A DNA stretch of 29,102 nt from a virus. Where the stretch lies: positions 1 to 29,102 of the IMG/VR virus record IMGVR_UViG_3300009436_000073, one strand, 5' to 3'. The translations under genes and the position numbers were made by a program. The notes under the pieces are model-generated. The model worked only from the letters and a program-made list of their open reading frames with translations, was not told where the DNA came from and ran no database searches. Shown in pieces: positions 15,386 through 21,622 of this stretch; the first letter of the stretch is position 1; every line of letters begins with the position of its first letter.

Positions 15386-15868
15386 ATGAAATCACAAAAA
15401 TGCGTTGTCTGTGGGGAGGACAAGCAAACCAGTCTGTTCTACAGGAGGCCAGACGGTTCCGTTGAGAAAACCTGTAGGAAATGCCGCACCGAAGCAGAGT
15501 TCCGCACACAGCACAACAGTCCTAGAGACTACCTGCGCAACACCGTTGCTAAAGCAAAATACGGAGCCAAGAAGCGCGGTCTTGAGTGGGACATCGACAT
15601 AGAGCGAGTAATGCAAATATGGCAAGAGCAGGACGGGCGCTGCGCCCTGTCCGGTGTGCGGATGCAAGCAGCTAAAGATGGTAAGGGGCGCAAGGGCAAA
15701 GACATGAACGTGTCTCTTGACCGCATAGATCAAGATAAGGGCTACGTTTTTTCTCCTCGAAATGTACAGCTTGTATGTTTGCGCGTAAATCTGATAAAAC
15801 ATGACATGGATGAGCACGATCTTTTTTGGTGGTGTCACAACATCGTCGATAAAAATGTAATGCAGTAA
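15386..15868 (+). CDS. HNH-family endonuclease-like protein
   Basis: 160 residues. An N-terminal zinc ribbon has two CxxC pairs (KCVVCGE and TCRKCR). The C-terminal half has the phage HNH pattern: GRCALSGVRM, VSLDRIDQDKGYV and NVQLVCLRVNLIKHDM, where LDRID and the following Asn form the core. A metal-dependent nuclease acting in DNA processing, or a free-standing homing endonuclease, is likely. It starts 12 bases after the primase-helicase stop with only a weak GAG ribosome site. The base use is like its neighbours. Confidence 0.85.
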   Translation: MKSQKCVVCGEDKQTSLFYRRPDGSVEKTCRKCRTEAEFRTQHNSPRDYLRNTVAKAKYGAKKRGLEWDIDIERVMQIWQEQDGRCALSGVRMQAAKDGKGRKGKDMNVSLDRIDQDKGYVFSPRNVQLVCLRVNLIKHDMDEHDLFWWCHNIVDKNVMQ

Positions 15869-15906
15869 CATTTTTAATTTTTAATGTAATCAAAGAGTTG
15901 ATAAGT

Positions 15907-15919
15907 TAACTTTTTGTTG
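15907..15919. promoter_or_regulatory. CAAC/GTTG operator-like dyad
   Basis: TAACTTTTTGTTG is one base off the CAAC-N5-GTTG dyad and has the same T5 centre as the site at 7333-7345. It lies 31 bases before the ATG of the next gene, in an 81-base gap, which suggests a separate regulated promoter. No good -10 box is obvious. Confidence 0.4.
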
Positions 15920-15949
15920 TTAGATTCTTGGTCAAGCAATAACGCTGTT

Positions 15950-16516
15950 ATGGTTTTTCCAAGGGAGAATGATGTGCCATATGTTACGAAGAACGCGCAG
16001 ATACTTAATTTGACGGATTTAGCGCGGGAACGGTTGATAGAAGTAAACGAACTGCAAAAGGAGAAAGACCAACTAATTAAGGATCGAAACGAGAGGCAGG
16101 AAATTACTGCCGCCGCTTTCGACAGAGAAAACACCTACCGTTGCCAGCGGGAAGAATTAGATAGCCTGCGTCAGCTAAAGTTCAAAGCTGGAGACATCTG
16201 GGACTTATCCGCGCAACTCACCATAGAAGATATAAGCGACCTGCTGAATATTTTCCGAGATCGCATTGTCGTTGAAGACTGCGACTCGCCTTTCACCCAC
16301 GAAACTAATTTCAACGAATCGTTCTGCTACAGAGATAAGAGTGCAGCGGTAATTGCTCAAACTTTGAGCGCAGCATACCGCAGTGATGATCTTAAAAAAG
16401 GCAGCACTTTTGCGGAGTGGCTACAGTACGCCCCGCAGAACGTTGAGCACGATTATGATGAGGCCAACGTCTACACAGACGGCGTGAAAATCAAATTCCA
16501 CCTAGACAACACATAA
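15950..16516 (+). CDS. Unknown coiled-coil protein (188 aa)
   Basis: No family recognised. The N-terminal part (about residues 25-70) is a charged helix likely to form a coiled coil (ARERLIEVNELQKEKDQLI). The C-terminal part is acidic with aromatic residues (FAEWLQYAPQNVEHDYDE). ATG 15950 has no Shine-Dalgarno sequence; an in-frame GTG at 15974 has an excellent AAGGGAG with 6-base spacing and may be the true start, giving 180 residues. A TTG at 15914 is less likely because it lies inside the operator-like dyad. It is part of the rightward early region; a regulatory or host-directed role is guesswork. Confidence 0.7.
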   Translation: MVFPRENDVPYVTKNAQILNLTDLARERLIEVNELQKEKDQLIKDRNERQEITAAAFDRENTYRCQREELDSLRQLKFKAGDIWDLSAQLTIEDISDLLNIFRDRIVVEDCDSPFTHETNFNESFCYRDKSAAVIAQTLSAAYRSDDLKKGSTFAEWLQYAPQNVEHDYDEANVYTDGVKIKFHLDNT

Positions 16517-16703
16517 TAGGGGGCGCACTTCCTCAACAGGCGAGTAGCAGCGTCAGTTTGTGCGCAAAAAAAAGCTTTTCATAAGCTGGTTTCCTGCGAC
16601 GAGAAATAGAGTAGATGAACATGGTGGCCCCCGAAACATCATATACGCCATCAATCTGCTCAACTGCTACGTTTTATTTCAACAAAAAGTGGTGTATACA
16701 ACA
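16517..16703. other. 187-base intergenic region with operator-like site
   Basis: No convincing gene is seen; an open frame from GTG 16560 merely extends the next gene upstream. It holds an inverted repeat GCGCAC (near 16524) and GTGCGC (near 16560) followed by a run of A, with a 30-base loop that is too long for a standard terminator. At 16680-16692 CAACAAAAAGTGG matches the recurrent dyad with one altered half-site, followed by GTGTATACAAC, a small palindrome ending at the next ATG. Confidence 0.5.
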
Positions 16704-16958
16704 ATGAGTAATTTATTCTATCAAGCTACAAGGGTAGCTGTTGATGGGCGTTTGCTGCGAATTTTCAACGGCTCTTGCTTAAACGGATCGAAGCCTTTGA
16801 GGCTTGATCAAAACGAAGAAGTAGTGAACACGATTGTCGGTGACAGCCGTAGAGGTGATAGCTCAAAGCAAATAGCACGAAAGCTAGGTATCGCACCGAG
16901 CACGGTAACCAAAATAAAAGATATTTTCCGTGAACGCTGGGAAGGTTTTAAGGAGTAA
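16704..16958 (+). CDS. Small HTH protein
   Basis: 84 residues from ATG 16704. The C-terminal half, VVNTIVGDSRRGDSSKQIAR then KLGIAPSTVTKIKDIFRERW, forms a resolvase/sigma-like helix-turn-helix. The N-terminal half is beta-like (YQATRVAVDGRLLRIFNGS). I prefer this start to GTG 16560 because the upstream extension looks non-coding. There is no Shine-Dalgarno sequence, and the ATG is 12 bases after an operator-like dyad, so a leaderless or repressor-controlled message is possible. A transcription regulator, perhaps of middle or late genes, is likely by context. Confidence 0.7.
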   Translation: MSNLFYQATRVAVDGRLLRIFNGSCLNGSKPLRLDQNEEVVNTIVGDSRRGDSSKQIARKLGIAPSTVTKIKDIFRERWEGFKE

Positions 16959-16960
16959 TT

Positions 16961-17137
16961 ATGAACGTAGCGACAAGTGCCGTTTTAGCGGCTCTATTTT
17001 TCGCTCTCTTAGGGTTCGTAGGGGAGCAGGACTATCAGGACGCATTAGCTTCCGAGTCCGCCTACTGCTCTCGTTTGGCGGACGGTCTTCATGCCGACTA
17101 CTTAGGGATAAGGGAGGTGTGCAGTGACAGATTATAG
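16961..17137 (+). CDS. Small protein with N-terminal membrane segment
   Basis: 58 residues with a strong AGGAG 6-7 bases before the ATG, three bases after the previous gene. Residues 3-20 are hydrophobic (VATSAVLAALFFALLGFVG), followed by a short soluble part, DYQDALASESAYCSRLADG, ending in IREVCSDRL with two Cys residues. Similar small proteins with a membrane anchor and a DYxDALA..YC pattern occur in temperate phages of Gram-negative bacteria. Function unknown; an inner-membrane or periplasmic role is suggested by the segment. Confidence 0.65.
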   Translation: MNVATSAVLAALFFALLGFVGEQDYQDALASESAYCSRLADGLHADYLGIREVCSDRL

Positions 17138-17297
17138 ATGCTGCAAGTGCCACAAACTTTGTGACGTTATCGAGGAAATCTGCATAGACATGGAGCCGTA
17201 TGGGGACCAGCGGGTGGAGAGGTGGACTTACGAATATTGGTCAACTTGCTGCCGGTGGGAAGTCGATTTTTTAGAGATTGAGGAGACAATCCATTGA
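17124..17297 (+). CDS. Small Cys-rich zinc-finger-like protein
   Basis: 57 residues from GTG 17124, which overlaps the end of the preceding gene by 14 bases and follows GGGAGG 7 bases upstream. Cys residues are clustered: YRCCKCHKLC near the N-terminus and STCCRW near residue 40, enough for one zinc site. The rest is acidic with several aromatic residues. Its stop overlaps the TTG of the next ORF. No family recognised; protein or nucleic-acid contact is probable. Confidence 0.55.
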   Translation: MTDYRCCKCHKLCDVIEEICIDMEPYGDQRVERWTYEYWSTCCRWEVDFLEIEETIH

Positions 17298-17506
17298 GGC
17301 CATCTACTGATCCAAAGAGAGAAGCTGAAAGGCGAAAAACTGCTGATGCGGTTCAGAAGTTTCTGGATGATGGTGGAGAGATCCAAGTTGCTGACTCGAC
17401 CATGTACAAACGTGAGCGGGGGATATTGACCAGGGAACAGATCGCAAAGACATTTGCTTATCAGAGCCAGATAGGCAAAATAAAGAAACAGCATCAAAGC
17501 TCGTAA
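17294..17506 (+). CDS. Small charged protein of unknown function (70 aa)
   Basis: The first possible start is TTG at 17294, overlapping the previous stop; no good alternative ATG is near. The 70-residue product begins MRPSTDPKREAERRKTADAV and continues with FLDDGGEIQVADSTMYKRER, then TREQIAKTFAYQSQIGKIKK. This mix of a basic helix and a GGEIQ turn is seen in small phage and host regulators that touch RNA polymerase or DNA, but I cannot name the family. It is the last gene before the terminator. Confidence 0.6.
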   Translation: MRPSTDPKREAERRKTADAVQKFLDDGGEIQVADSTMYKRERGILTREQIAKTFAYQSQIGKIKKQHQSS

Positions 17507-17515
17507 GGAGGTGAT
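17504..17515 (+). promoter_or_regulatory. Perfect 12-base Shine-Dalgarno with no gene after it
   Basis: TAAGGAGGTGAT, starting in the stop codon of the preceding gene, is complementary to the last 12 bases of bacterial 16S rRNA. No ATG, GTG or TTG follows at usable spacing; the only nearby short frame begins at ATA or TTG and ends within 12 codons before the terminator. Its role is open. Confidence 0.45.
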
Positions 17516-17550
17516 ATCTCTCTCGCGTTTGACCCCCACCACCACCTAGA

Positions 17551-17574
17551 CCCCTCTCCTCAGAGGGGTTTTTT
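17551..17574 (+). terminator. Rho-independent terminator of the rightward early unit
   Basis: CCCCTCT (17551-17557), loop CCTC, AGAGGGG (17562-17568) and a TTTTTT run form a standard 7-base-pair terminator, 45 bases after the last rightward gene. Confidence 0.92.
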
Positions 17575-17700
17575 ATTTGCAAAATTAAAAATGATTATTA
17601 AAACCGTTCAAGATTTTTGACTTTTCAGGTTTGGTTTTCAAAAACGACCCCAAAACACCTCAGAAGCAAATCTGCCAGAAAAAACTGGTGAGAAGATGCA

Positions 17701-17852
17701 TTTTGACGGTAGGCACAGGCTGGGCCAAAAGGCACAGGGTAGGCACGGGTTGAGGGCGTGCGAACCTGTGCCTAACCAATGGCACGCGGAACCCGATCAC
17801 TTTTGACGGTAGGCACGGGTTAGGCCAAAAGGCACAGGGTAGGCACGGGTTG
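17701..17852 (+). repeat. Two 52-base direct repeats at 100-base period
   Basis: 17701-17752 and 17801-17852 differ at only 3 of 52 positions. Each contains three GGCACRGG units and GGCCAAAA, and each is followed by an inverted unit AACCTGTGCC (17763-17772 and 17862-17871), so each copy can fold into a GGCACGGGTT/AACCTGTGCC hairpin. Confidence 0.9.
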
Positions 17853-17928
17853 GATTTTCGCAACCTGTGCCAAGAAATCCCGCTGCGTTGCGGCTTTGCA
17901 GGTAAGGAACGGGTGGTACAGGTTATTA

Positions 17929-17944
17929 CTCTTAATTTTAAGAG
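17929..17944. repeat. AT-rich palindrome at the repeat-array centre
   Basis: CTCTTAA-TT-TTAAGAG is a perfect 7+7 inverted repeat inside a 46-base AT-rich stretch. TAAGAGTA at 17952-17959 can pair with TACTCTTA at 17927-17934 as an alternative. It is a candidate unwinding element. Confidence 0.6.
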
Positions 17945-18038
17945 AATAATATAAGAGTAGTATCTTTAGCCGTTCCGCCGTGCCCGCTGGCCCCGTGCCC
18001 GCACGCGCACACCTGCCCCCCAGCAAACTGGAAAACAA

Positions 18039-18064
18039 CCCGTGCCACCCGTGCCACCCGTGCC
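18039..18064 (-). repeat. Three tandem 9-base units
   Basis: CCCGTGCC occurs at 18039, 18048 and 18057, spaced by a single A each, giving three tandem CCCGTGCCA units. They are exact copies of the array unit in bottom-strand orientation. Spacing of 9 bases is close to one helical turn. Confidence 0.85.
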
Positions 18065-18090
18065 TTCGCTCTAACCCATTGATTTATAAG

Positions 18091-18129
18091 CAAAAAAAGG
18101 CACGGGTTAGCAAAATCCAACCCGTGCCT
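18091..18129 (-). terminator. Terminator of the leftward accessory unit
   Basis: On the bottom strand AGGCACGGGTT (18129-18119), a 10-base loop and AACCCGTGCCT (18108-18098) form a perfect 11-base-pair stem, followed by seven T (18098-18092). It lies 26 bases beyond the last leftward gene. The stem arms are the same sequence as the origin-like repeats. Confidence 0.85.
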
Positions 18130-18154
18130 AACGTGCTCTAGCCTGTGCCCTGCC

Positions 18155-18556
18155 TTAAATCATCGCGGTAACGTCTAAATTTTCACTTGTGAGGCGCATT
18201 AATTCAGTTTGTCTCGTAACGTTAGCCAAAAGCATAGCTTGGCCTTCTTTGTCGGTCTTGAAGGTGAAAGCGATGGTATCGCCTACGCTGGCCTGAGCGC
18301 GTAAGTCCGCCGCTGGGATGCTGTAACGCTTATCTTTGCGCCCACCTTTACCCGTTACACGATAAAAGCGGATAACGCTCTCACTGCCATCGGTAAACGC
18401 CAGCGGCAACTCGACACGCTGCCCGTTTTCTAGCGCGTTGAAATCGACACCAAACAAACGGGCAAACGTTGCTAGTTCTGCCCAGCAATCGGGATTACCT
18501 TTTTCTATCATTGTTTTGGTCAGAGTTTTAAAAATTGGCGGTATTACTTTTTGCAT
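18155..18556 (-). CDS. Unknown accessory protein (133 aa)
   Basis: No family recognised. The 133 residues include a helical N-terminal half (FKTLTKTMIEKGNPDCWAEL) and a beta-rich C-terminal half (RVTGKGGRKDKRYSIPAADL, DTIAFTFKTD). AGGTGA lies 6 bases before the ATG. It overlaps the preceding gene by 13 bases and is the last gene of the leftward unit before its terminator. The codon use and lack of a signal peptide suggest a normal cytoplasmic protein. Confidence 0.75.
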   Translation of the reverse strand: MQKVIPPIFKTLTKTMIEKGNPDCWAELATFARLFGVDFNALENGQRVELPLAFTDGSESVIRFYRVTGKGGRKDKRYSIPAADLRAQASVGDTIAFTFKTDKEGQAMLLANVTRQTELMRLTSENLDVTAMI

Positions 18557-18852
18557 TTTTTCACCTGCTGTTCGTTTTTCTTGTTTTTTGTTTCTTCAGC
18601 AACCCAGCGGCTCCAAATGGCTTTGGCCTCGTTTTCTGCGCTTACTTCAATGCCCTTAATCGCGTGGTAGTGAATCATCTGGCCGCAGTCTCTCCCAATT
18701 TTTCTATCCTTACCCACCCAGATTTGTATGTTTTCAAAGTCGCCCAATAAAAGGGTGTGCGAATTTGTGGCTTCATGTTCGCAATCTAAATCCGCCGCAA
18801 TGGTGACCCCAAATAACAACGCGGCTAATTCTCTTTCGCTTTTTATTTCCAT
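18544..18852 (-). CDS. Unknown accessory protein (102 aa)
   Basis: 102 residues with mixed alpha/beta pattern: LAALLFGVTIAADLDCEHEA, HTLLLGDFENIQIWVGKDRK and AIKGIEVSAENEAKAIWSRW, ending in a Lys/Glu/Gln-rich tail. AAGGAAG lies 6 bases before ATG. It is separated by 88 gene-free bases from the DUF2786 gene upstream and overlaps the next gene. No family recognised; a role against or with the host is only a guess from its place in a cluster of small unknown genes. Confidence 0.72.
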   Translation of the reverse strand: MEIKSERELAALLFGVTIAADLDCEHEATNSHTLLLGDFENIQIWVGKDRKIGRDCGQMIHYHAIKGIEVSAENEAKAIWSRWVAEETKNKKNEQQVKKCKK

Positions 18853-18940
18853 TTTTTACTTCCTTAATTTTCTGAATGACACCGGAGCGGCATCGCGGAA
18901 CGCACCACCGGAGTGATGCGCTCGACGCTACCGCTTTCGG

Positions 18941-19615
18941 TTATCGGATAGCGGAGCGGCTGGTGCCGCCGATTTGGGAAGTTAAAGACACCTTCTTACC
19001 CGCTGCCAACCCTGCGCGGTAACTGGTAACACTGGAAACGGTAACGGGCTTGGCTTTGCGATAGCGTAGGTTGAAGGTGCTTTCGATCAGAGCGCCCTTG
19101 GCTTCAACTAGATCGGTGCCGGTGGTGTTCGCTTGCGCAAAAGCTTCGCGCCGTTCTTGTTGAATTTTTCTAGCGGAGCCGCCGATGCCCATTACCGCTC
19201 CCATTTTGAAAGCGTTTCGTTCCGAACGGGTTCCCGTGTAGTTTTTGGCTAATCGCTCGACTACGTTTGTGAGATAGTCGAAAAACATCAATGCAACTTG
19301 TACGTCTTCAGTGACACCGACAAAATTTACAAGCCCCCCGCGCTTAGTGGGTTTCGTGTCGGTAACGTCTGCCGCTGCCCAAGCCAAAAACCAAACCCAT
19401 AAACTATTACGGCTTTCGTTGGTGTCGCCGCGCATCATGTCATCTGCTCTAAGCTTGCTTGCTTCTAGTTCGGAGTGAGCGATGTCAAAACGGCGCATCA
19501 AAGACTCCGCTTGTCTTAGAGCGGTTGCCGCTTCGTTTTCATTGCTTGCGTTGTGTTGCGCCATGCTTAATAGCTTGCGCACCTTGTCGATGTATTTTTG
19601 TCGGTTATCGGTCAT
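18941..19615 (-). CDS. DUF2786 family protein
   Basis: 224 residues. The N-terminus, YIDKVRKLLSMAQHNASNEN followed by EAATALRQAESLMRRFDI, is the DUF2786 signature; the remaining part (a long helical region through residue 150 and a basic tail) is common in family members from phages and plasmids. Function is not known to me; members often lie in accessory clusters of mobile elements. ATG follows GGGG. It overlaps the preceding 63-residue ORF by 11 bases. Confidence 0.85.
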   Translation of the reverse strand: MTDNRQKYIDKVRKLLSMAQHNASNENEAATALRQAESLMRRFDIAHSELEASKLRADDMMRGDTNESRNSLWVWFLAWAAADVTDTKPTKRGGLVNFVGVTEDVQVALMFFDYLTNVVERLAKNYTGTRSERNAFKMGAVMGIGGSARKIQQERREAFAQANTTGTDLVEAKGALIESTFNLRYRKAKPVTVSSVTSYRAGLAAGKKVSLTSQIGGTSRSAIR

Positions 19616-19796
19616 TTTGAACCCCTTGGTTAGATGTAAGAATTGAATACTCGTTTACTAATTTTTGTAGCTGCTTTATGTGACATTGGTTTTTGTTGGG
19701 CATTTGGTGCAAATGCTTAATGCTTCGGCGGACGAAGCGCAGGCGCAAACCGCTATCTTGTAGCTGCTTGTCGGGAGTGTTAGGTGATATGTTCAT
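19605..19796 (-). CDS. Small unknown protein (63 aa)
   Basis: A short basic protein with several Gln, Asn, Arg and Lys residues (LRLRFVRRSIKHLHQMPNKN). It overlaps the DUF2786 gene by 11 bases and starts three bases after the DUF7227-like gene ends, as expected in a packed operon, but its ribosome site is weak and composition is not distinctive. It may be a real small gene or a gap filler. Confidence 0.45.
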   Translation of the reverse strand: MNISPNTPDKQLQDSGLRLRFVRRSIKHLHQMPNKNQCHIKQLQKLVNEYSILTSNQGVQNDR

Positions 19797-19799
19797 TGC

Positions 19800-20483
19800 T
19801 TAACGCCTCGCTATGATGTCGGCGCTTTTTGCGCGGGTGCCGTGTACCGTGAAGCCAACGATTGTTTTGCGCGTGGCATAGCTGCAAAGCTTGCAAGATT
19901 TACAAGTAACGCCCTCTTTGTATTCAGCGGGGCATTGGACGAATCGCACGCCGCTGCGCTCAAATCCGCGCCAGTTTTCGCCCCGTTCCTGCTTGCTGAT
20001 AATGGCTACCGTTGGTAGGTCGCGCTTGGCGTATTCAATTGCTTGCGCTTCGGTGTTGGCGCTTGCGTTGATCGTGAATCCGCTGGCGTTAGCTGTGCGG
20101 ACGATGCGCGAGTTGACGCGGTCCATTGGATAATGGGTGTAGGTAAACCCGCGCTTGCCTTTATTAGCCGCGACCAATTCGGACACTTTGGATTCGTCTA
20201 GTTGGTCGGGCGCGATGGGTGGTAGGTCGCCGCTGACATTGTGCCGCCATAACGTACCATCGGGCAGCGCCGCGATATCCGCCACGAATTCGCGCCATTC
20301 TTTGCCACGCTCACCTGCGTCGAGTTTGTCCCAATTTAAACGGGTATGGAAACCCGCCTCAGCATAGCAACCACCGGCACCCGCCAACGGGCAAGCTGGC
20401 GGACACGAAGCGCGTGCGCTGTTAGTTGCTGGGATAGGCCCTATTTTGGCGTTGCTAGATTTTTTTACTAGTTGGAAGTGCAT
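19800..20483 (-). CDS. Cys-rich DUF7227-like phage protein
   Basis: 227 residues. The N-terminal part holds ARASCPPACPLAGAGGCYAE, a CxxxCPLxxxGCYA motif, and further Cys residues lie in CKSCKLCSYATRK near residue 195-205. LPDGTLWRHNVSGDLPPI and KGKRGFTYTHYPMD are recognisable blocks of the phage family I recall as DUF7227, related in Cys pattern to Gp37/DUF5131 proteins. The Cys clusters probably bind metal, maybe an Fe-S cluster. GGGAG precedes the ATG, which overlaps the preceding stop (TAATG). Function unknown. Confidence 0.82.
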   Translation of the reverse strand: MHFQLVKKSSNAKIGPIPATNSARASCPPACPLAGAGGCYAEAGFHTRLNWDKLDAGERGKEWREFVADIAALPDGTLWRHNVSGDLPPIAPDQLDESKVSELVAANKGKRGFTYTHYPMDRVNSRIVRTANASGFTINASANTEAQAIEYAKRDLPTVAIISKQERGENWRGFERSGVRFVQCPAEYKEGVTCKSCKLCSYATRKTIVGFTVHGTRAKSADIIARR

Positions 20484-20770
20484 TACAAAGATCTCCCAAA
20501 AATTGACATAAATTGACGCGCAAAATTAGCGACTTCATATTTTGGGAGCTGCGTTTCTACATCCAGCATAGCGTCAAAATACTTCTGCTCTAACGCTAAG
20601 TGTTTACGTTCAAGCTTTTCATTCTCGACATCTTGAGCAAAGCTTGCTTGGTCAACGTGGAAATCTACGCGGCGGTTCAACTGCGCAAGCTTAGATACCA
20701 TTTTTTGGTGGGCTGGGTTAACGGCGGTAATTGCCGCGACATCGTCTAGATATGTTTGCAGTTCCATCAT
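20483..20770 (-). CDS. Unknown coiled-coil-like protein (95 aa)
   Basis: Mostly helical and charged; the stretch FAQDVENEKLERKHLALEQK likely forms a coiled coil. ATG 20770 overlaps the previous stop TGA by one base; GTG 20773 and ATG 20767 are alternatives, differing by one residue each. GGGGTG precedes the start. The stop overlaps the ATG of the next gene, so it is translationally coupled on both sides. No family recognised. Confidence 0.7.
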   Translation of the reverse strand: MMELQTYLDDVAAITAVNPAHQKMVSKLAQLNRRVDFHVDQASFAQDVENEKLERKHLALEQKYFDAMLDVETQLPKYEVANFARQFMSIFGRSL

Positions 20771-21009
20771 CACTTAACACCCCGCTTAACGTGGGTGTCT
20801 AATTGGGTGTTGCACCCGTTTTCAGTCTCCGCGAATTGAATTACGGCATCGCGCAAACATCGGTCTGCAACGATGCTATCGAACTGGGCGCGTTGCCCTA
20901 GGTCAAGCGCACAATAGGCGCTGAATAATTCCTTCATCGCAGCGCGAAGCGGGAAAGCCCGTGAATCAACAACGCCGTTACTTATTAGAAAGTCTGAGTA
21001 GTTTGTCAT
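20770..21009 (-). CDS. Unknown small protein (79 aa)
   Basis: I chose ATG 21009 (MTNYSDFLISNGVVDSRAFP) because AAGGTAACCAAA lies just before it; an upstream start at 21063 would add a basic 18-residue leader that looks like untranslated sequence. The product is helical (AMKELFSAYCALDLGQRAQF) with no clear motif. It sits in the packed leftward cluster of small unknown genes. Confidence 0.65.
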   Translation of the reverse strand: MTNYSDFLISNGVVDSRAFPLRAAMKELFSAYCALDLGQRAQFDSIVADRCLRDAVIQFAETENGCNTQLDTHVKRGVK

Positions 21010-21086
21010 TTTGGTTACCTTGTTTGGTTTTCTAATACGCCTCGCGGCGTTTCGGTTGGTCACCAGCCAACGCTCGTCAGTTAGAA

Positions 21087-21419
21087 CTAGCAGCCAAGAC
21101 CCATTTCAGCGCGGTACGTTATGTAGTCCGCGTGCCGATCTTCTGCCTCTTGCCGCCGCTCGATTGCGTAGTTTTCAAACTGTTCTGGAGTTAGCGATGA
21201 AAGGTCATCTACTTTGACGGTAGTTCTGCCGCTGCAATCGGAGCAGGAAACGTCATAGTCACCAGAAAAATAGCCGTCTAGGAATTCATCATCGAAATCA
21301 TTTAAAGAAGCGCCATCAAAAGCAGGGTTGCCATGACTACCCGCACCCGCGCAGCGTGGGCAAACCTCCCAGCGAGTACCTATCTGAACGGTTTCGCCAT
21401 CGATATAGATTGTTTTCAT
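21087..21419 (-). CDS. DnaJ-type zinc-finger protein
   Basis: 110 residues. EVCPRCAGAGSHGNPAF and VSCSDCSGRTTVKV give two CxxCxGxG-type half sites, separated by an acidic loop, as in the DnaJ Cys-rich domain; one zinc ion would be bound. The C-terminal half is a charged helix (FENYAIERRQEAEDRHADYI). No J-domain is present. GGGG lies 7 bases before the ATG. Small proteins with this zinc motif are common in phage accessory regions, and their function is usually unknown. Confidence 0.8.
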   Translation of the reverse strand: MKTIYIDGETVQIGTRWEVCPRCAGAGSHGNPAFDGASLNDFDDEFLDGYFSGDYDVSCSDCSGRTTVKVDDLSSLTPEQFENYAIERRQEAEDRHADYITYRAEMGLGC

Positions 21420-21421
21420 TT

Positions 21422-21622
21422 TTAAGCCCCCAACGCTTGCGCCAGCTTCGATTGATTTTGAAGGGCCACGCTGTAACCCAAACGTTTAACGTTGCTAATG
21501 GTTTCAAGCGTCAACGTTTTGGTGCCTGCGATTTGCGCAAAGGTGTGCGCATTACCGCAAACTGGGTAGACAGTCTCGATGCCGTAGACCGTTTTGATTG
21601 TTACTGTGATTGATTTAGTCAT
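21422..21622 (-). CDS. Unknown small protein, first gene of leftward cluster
   Basis: 66 residues from ATG 21622 (MTKSITVTIKTVYGIETVYP), preceded by AAGGTAATGAACAA. Upstream in-frame codons to 21730 exist but cover the operator-like dyads and encode a Phe/Leu-rich leader that is unlikely. The product is beta-like at the N-terminus and then helical (LETISNVKRLGYSVALQNQS). It is the first gene of the nine-gene leftward cluster and so probably expressed early. No family recognised. Confidence 0.68.
   Translation of the reverse strand: MTKSITVTIKTVYGIETVYPVCGNAHTFAQIAGTKTLTLETISNVKRLGYSVALQNQSKLAQALGA

Larger units (their letters stand above)
17575..18154. other. Repeat-rich gene-free region, candidate replication origin
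   Basis: No believable gene lies in these 580 bases; apparent ORFs follow the repeats. GGCACRGG (or its complement CCYGTGCC) occurs about 15 times between 17712 and 18149: on the left the copies are mostly top strand, on the right mostly bottom strand, so the array is roughly mirror-symmetric. An AT-rich stretch (17923-17968) with the palindrome CTCTTAA-TT-TTAAGAG (17929-17944) lies in the centre. Iterons beside an AT-rich unwinding element are the classic layout of origins served by a primase-helicase such as the one at 13109. The region also lies where the two early transcripts converge. Origin function is inferred. Confidence 0.55.

Noticed and set aside
15392-15871. Long bottom-strand ORF opposite the HNH gene
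   Set aside because: The top strand has clear zinc-ribbon and HNH motifs; the antisense product shows none.
16560-16703. 48-codon upstream extension of the HTH gene at 16704
   Set aside because: It crosses an operator-like dyad and an A-rich inverted repeat, has no ribosome site, and its residues look unlike a domain.
17504-17515. Fragment of a 16S rRNA gene 3' end as attachment site
   Set aside because: The match is only 12 bases with no further rRNA sequence, and int is 11 kb away; a Shine-Dalgarno-type element is simpler.
18039-18064. Tandem CCCGTGCCA units as a CRISPR array
   Set aside because: Units are 9 bases with one-base spacing and no unique spacers of constant length; no cas gene is present.
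17660-18120. Several Pro/Cys-rich ORFs on the bottom strand
   Set aside because: They are produced by repeated CCCGTGCC units read in frame; they have no ribosome sites and the composition follows the repeats.
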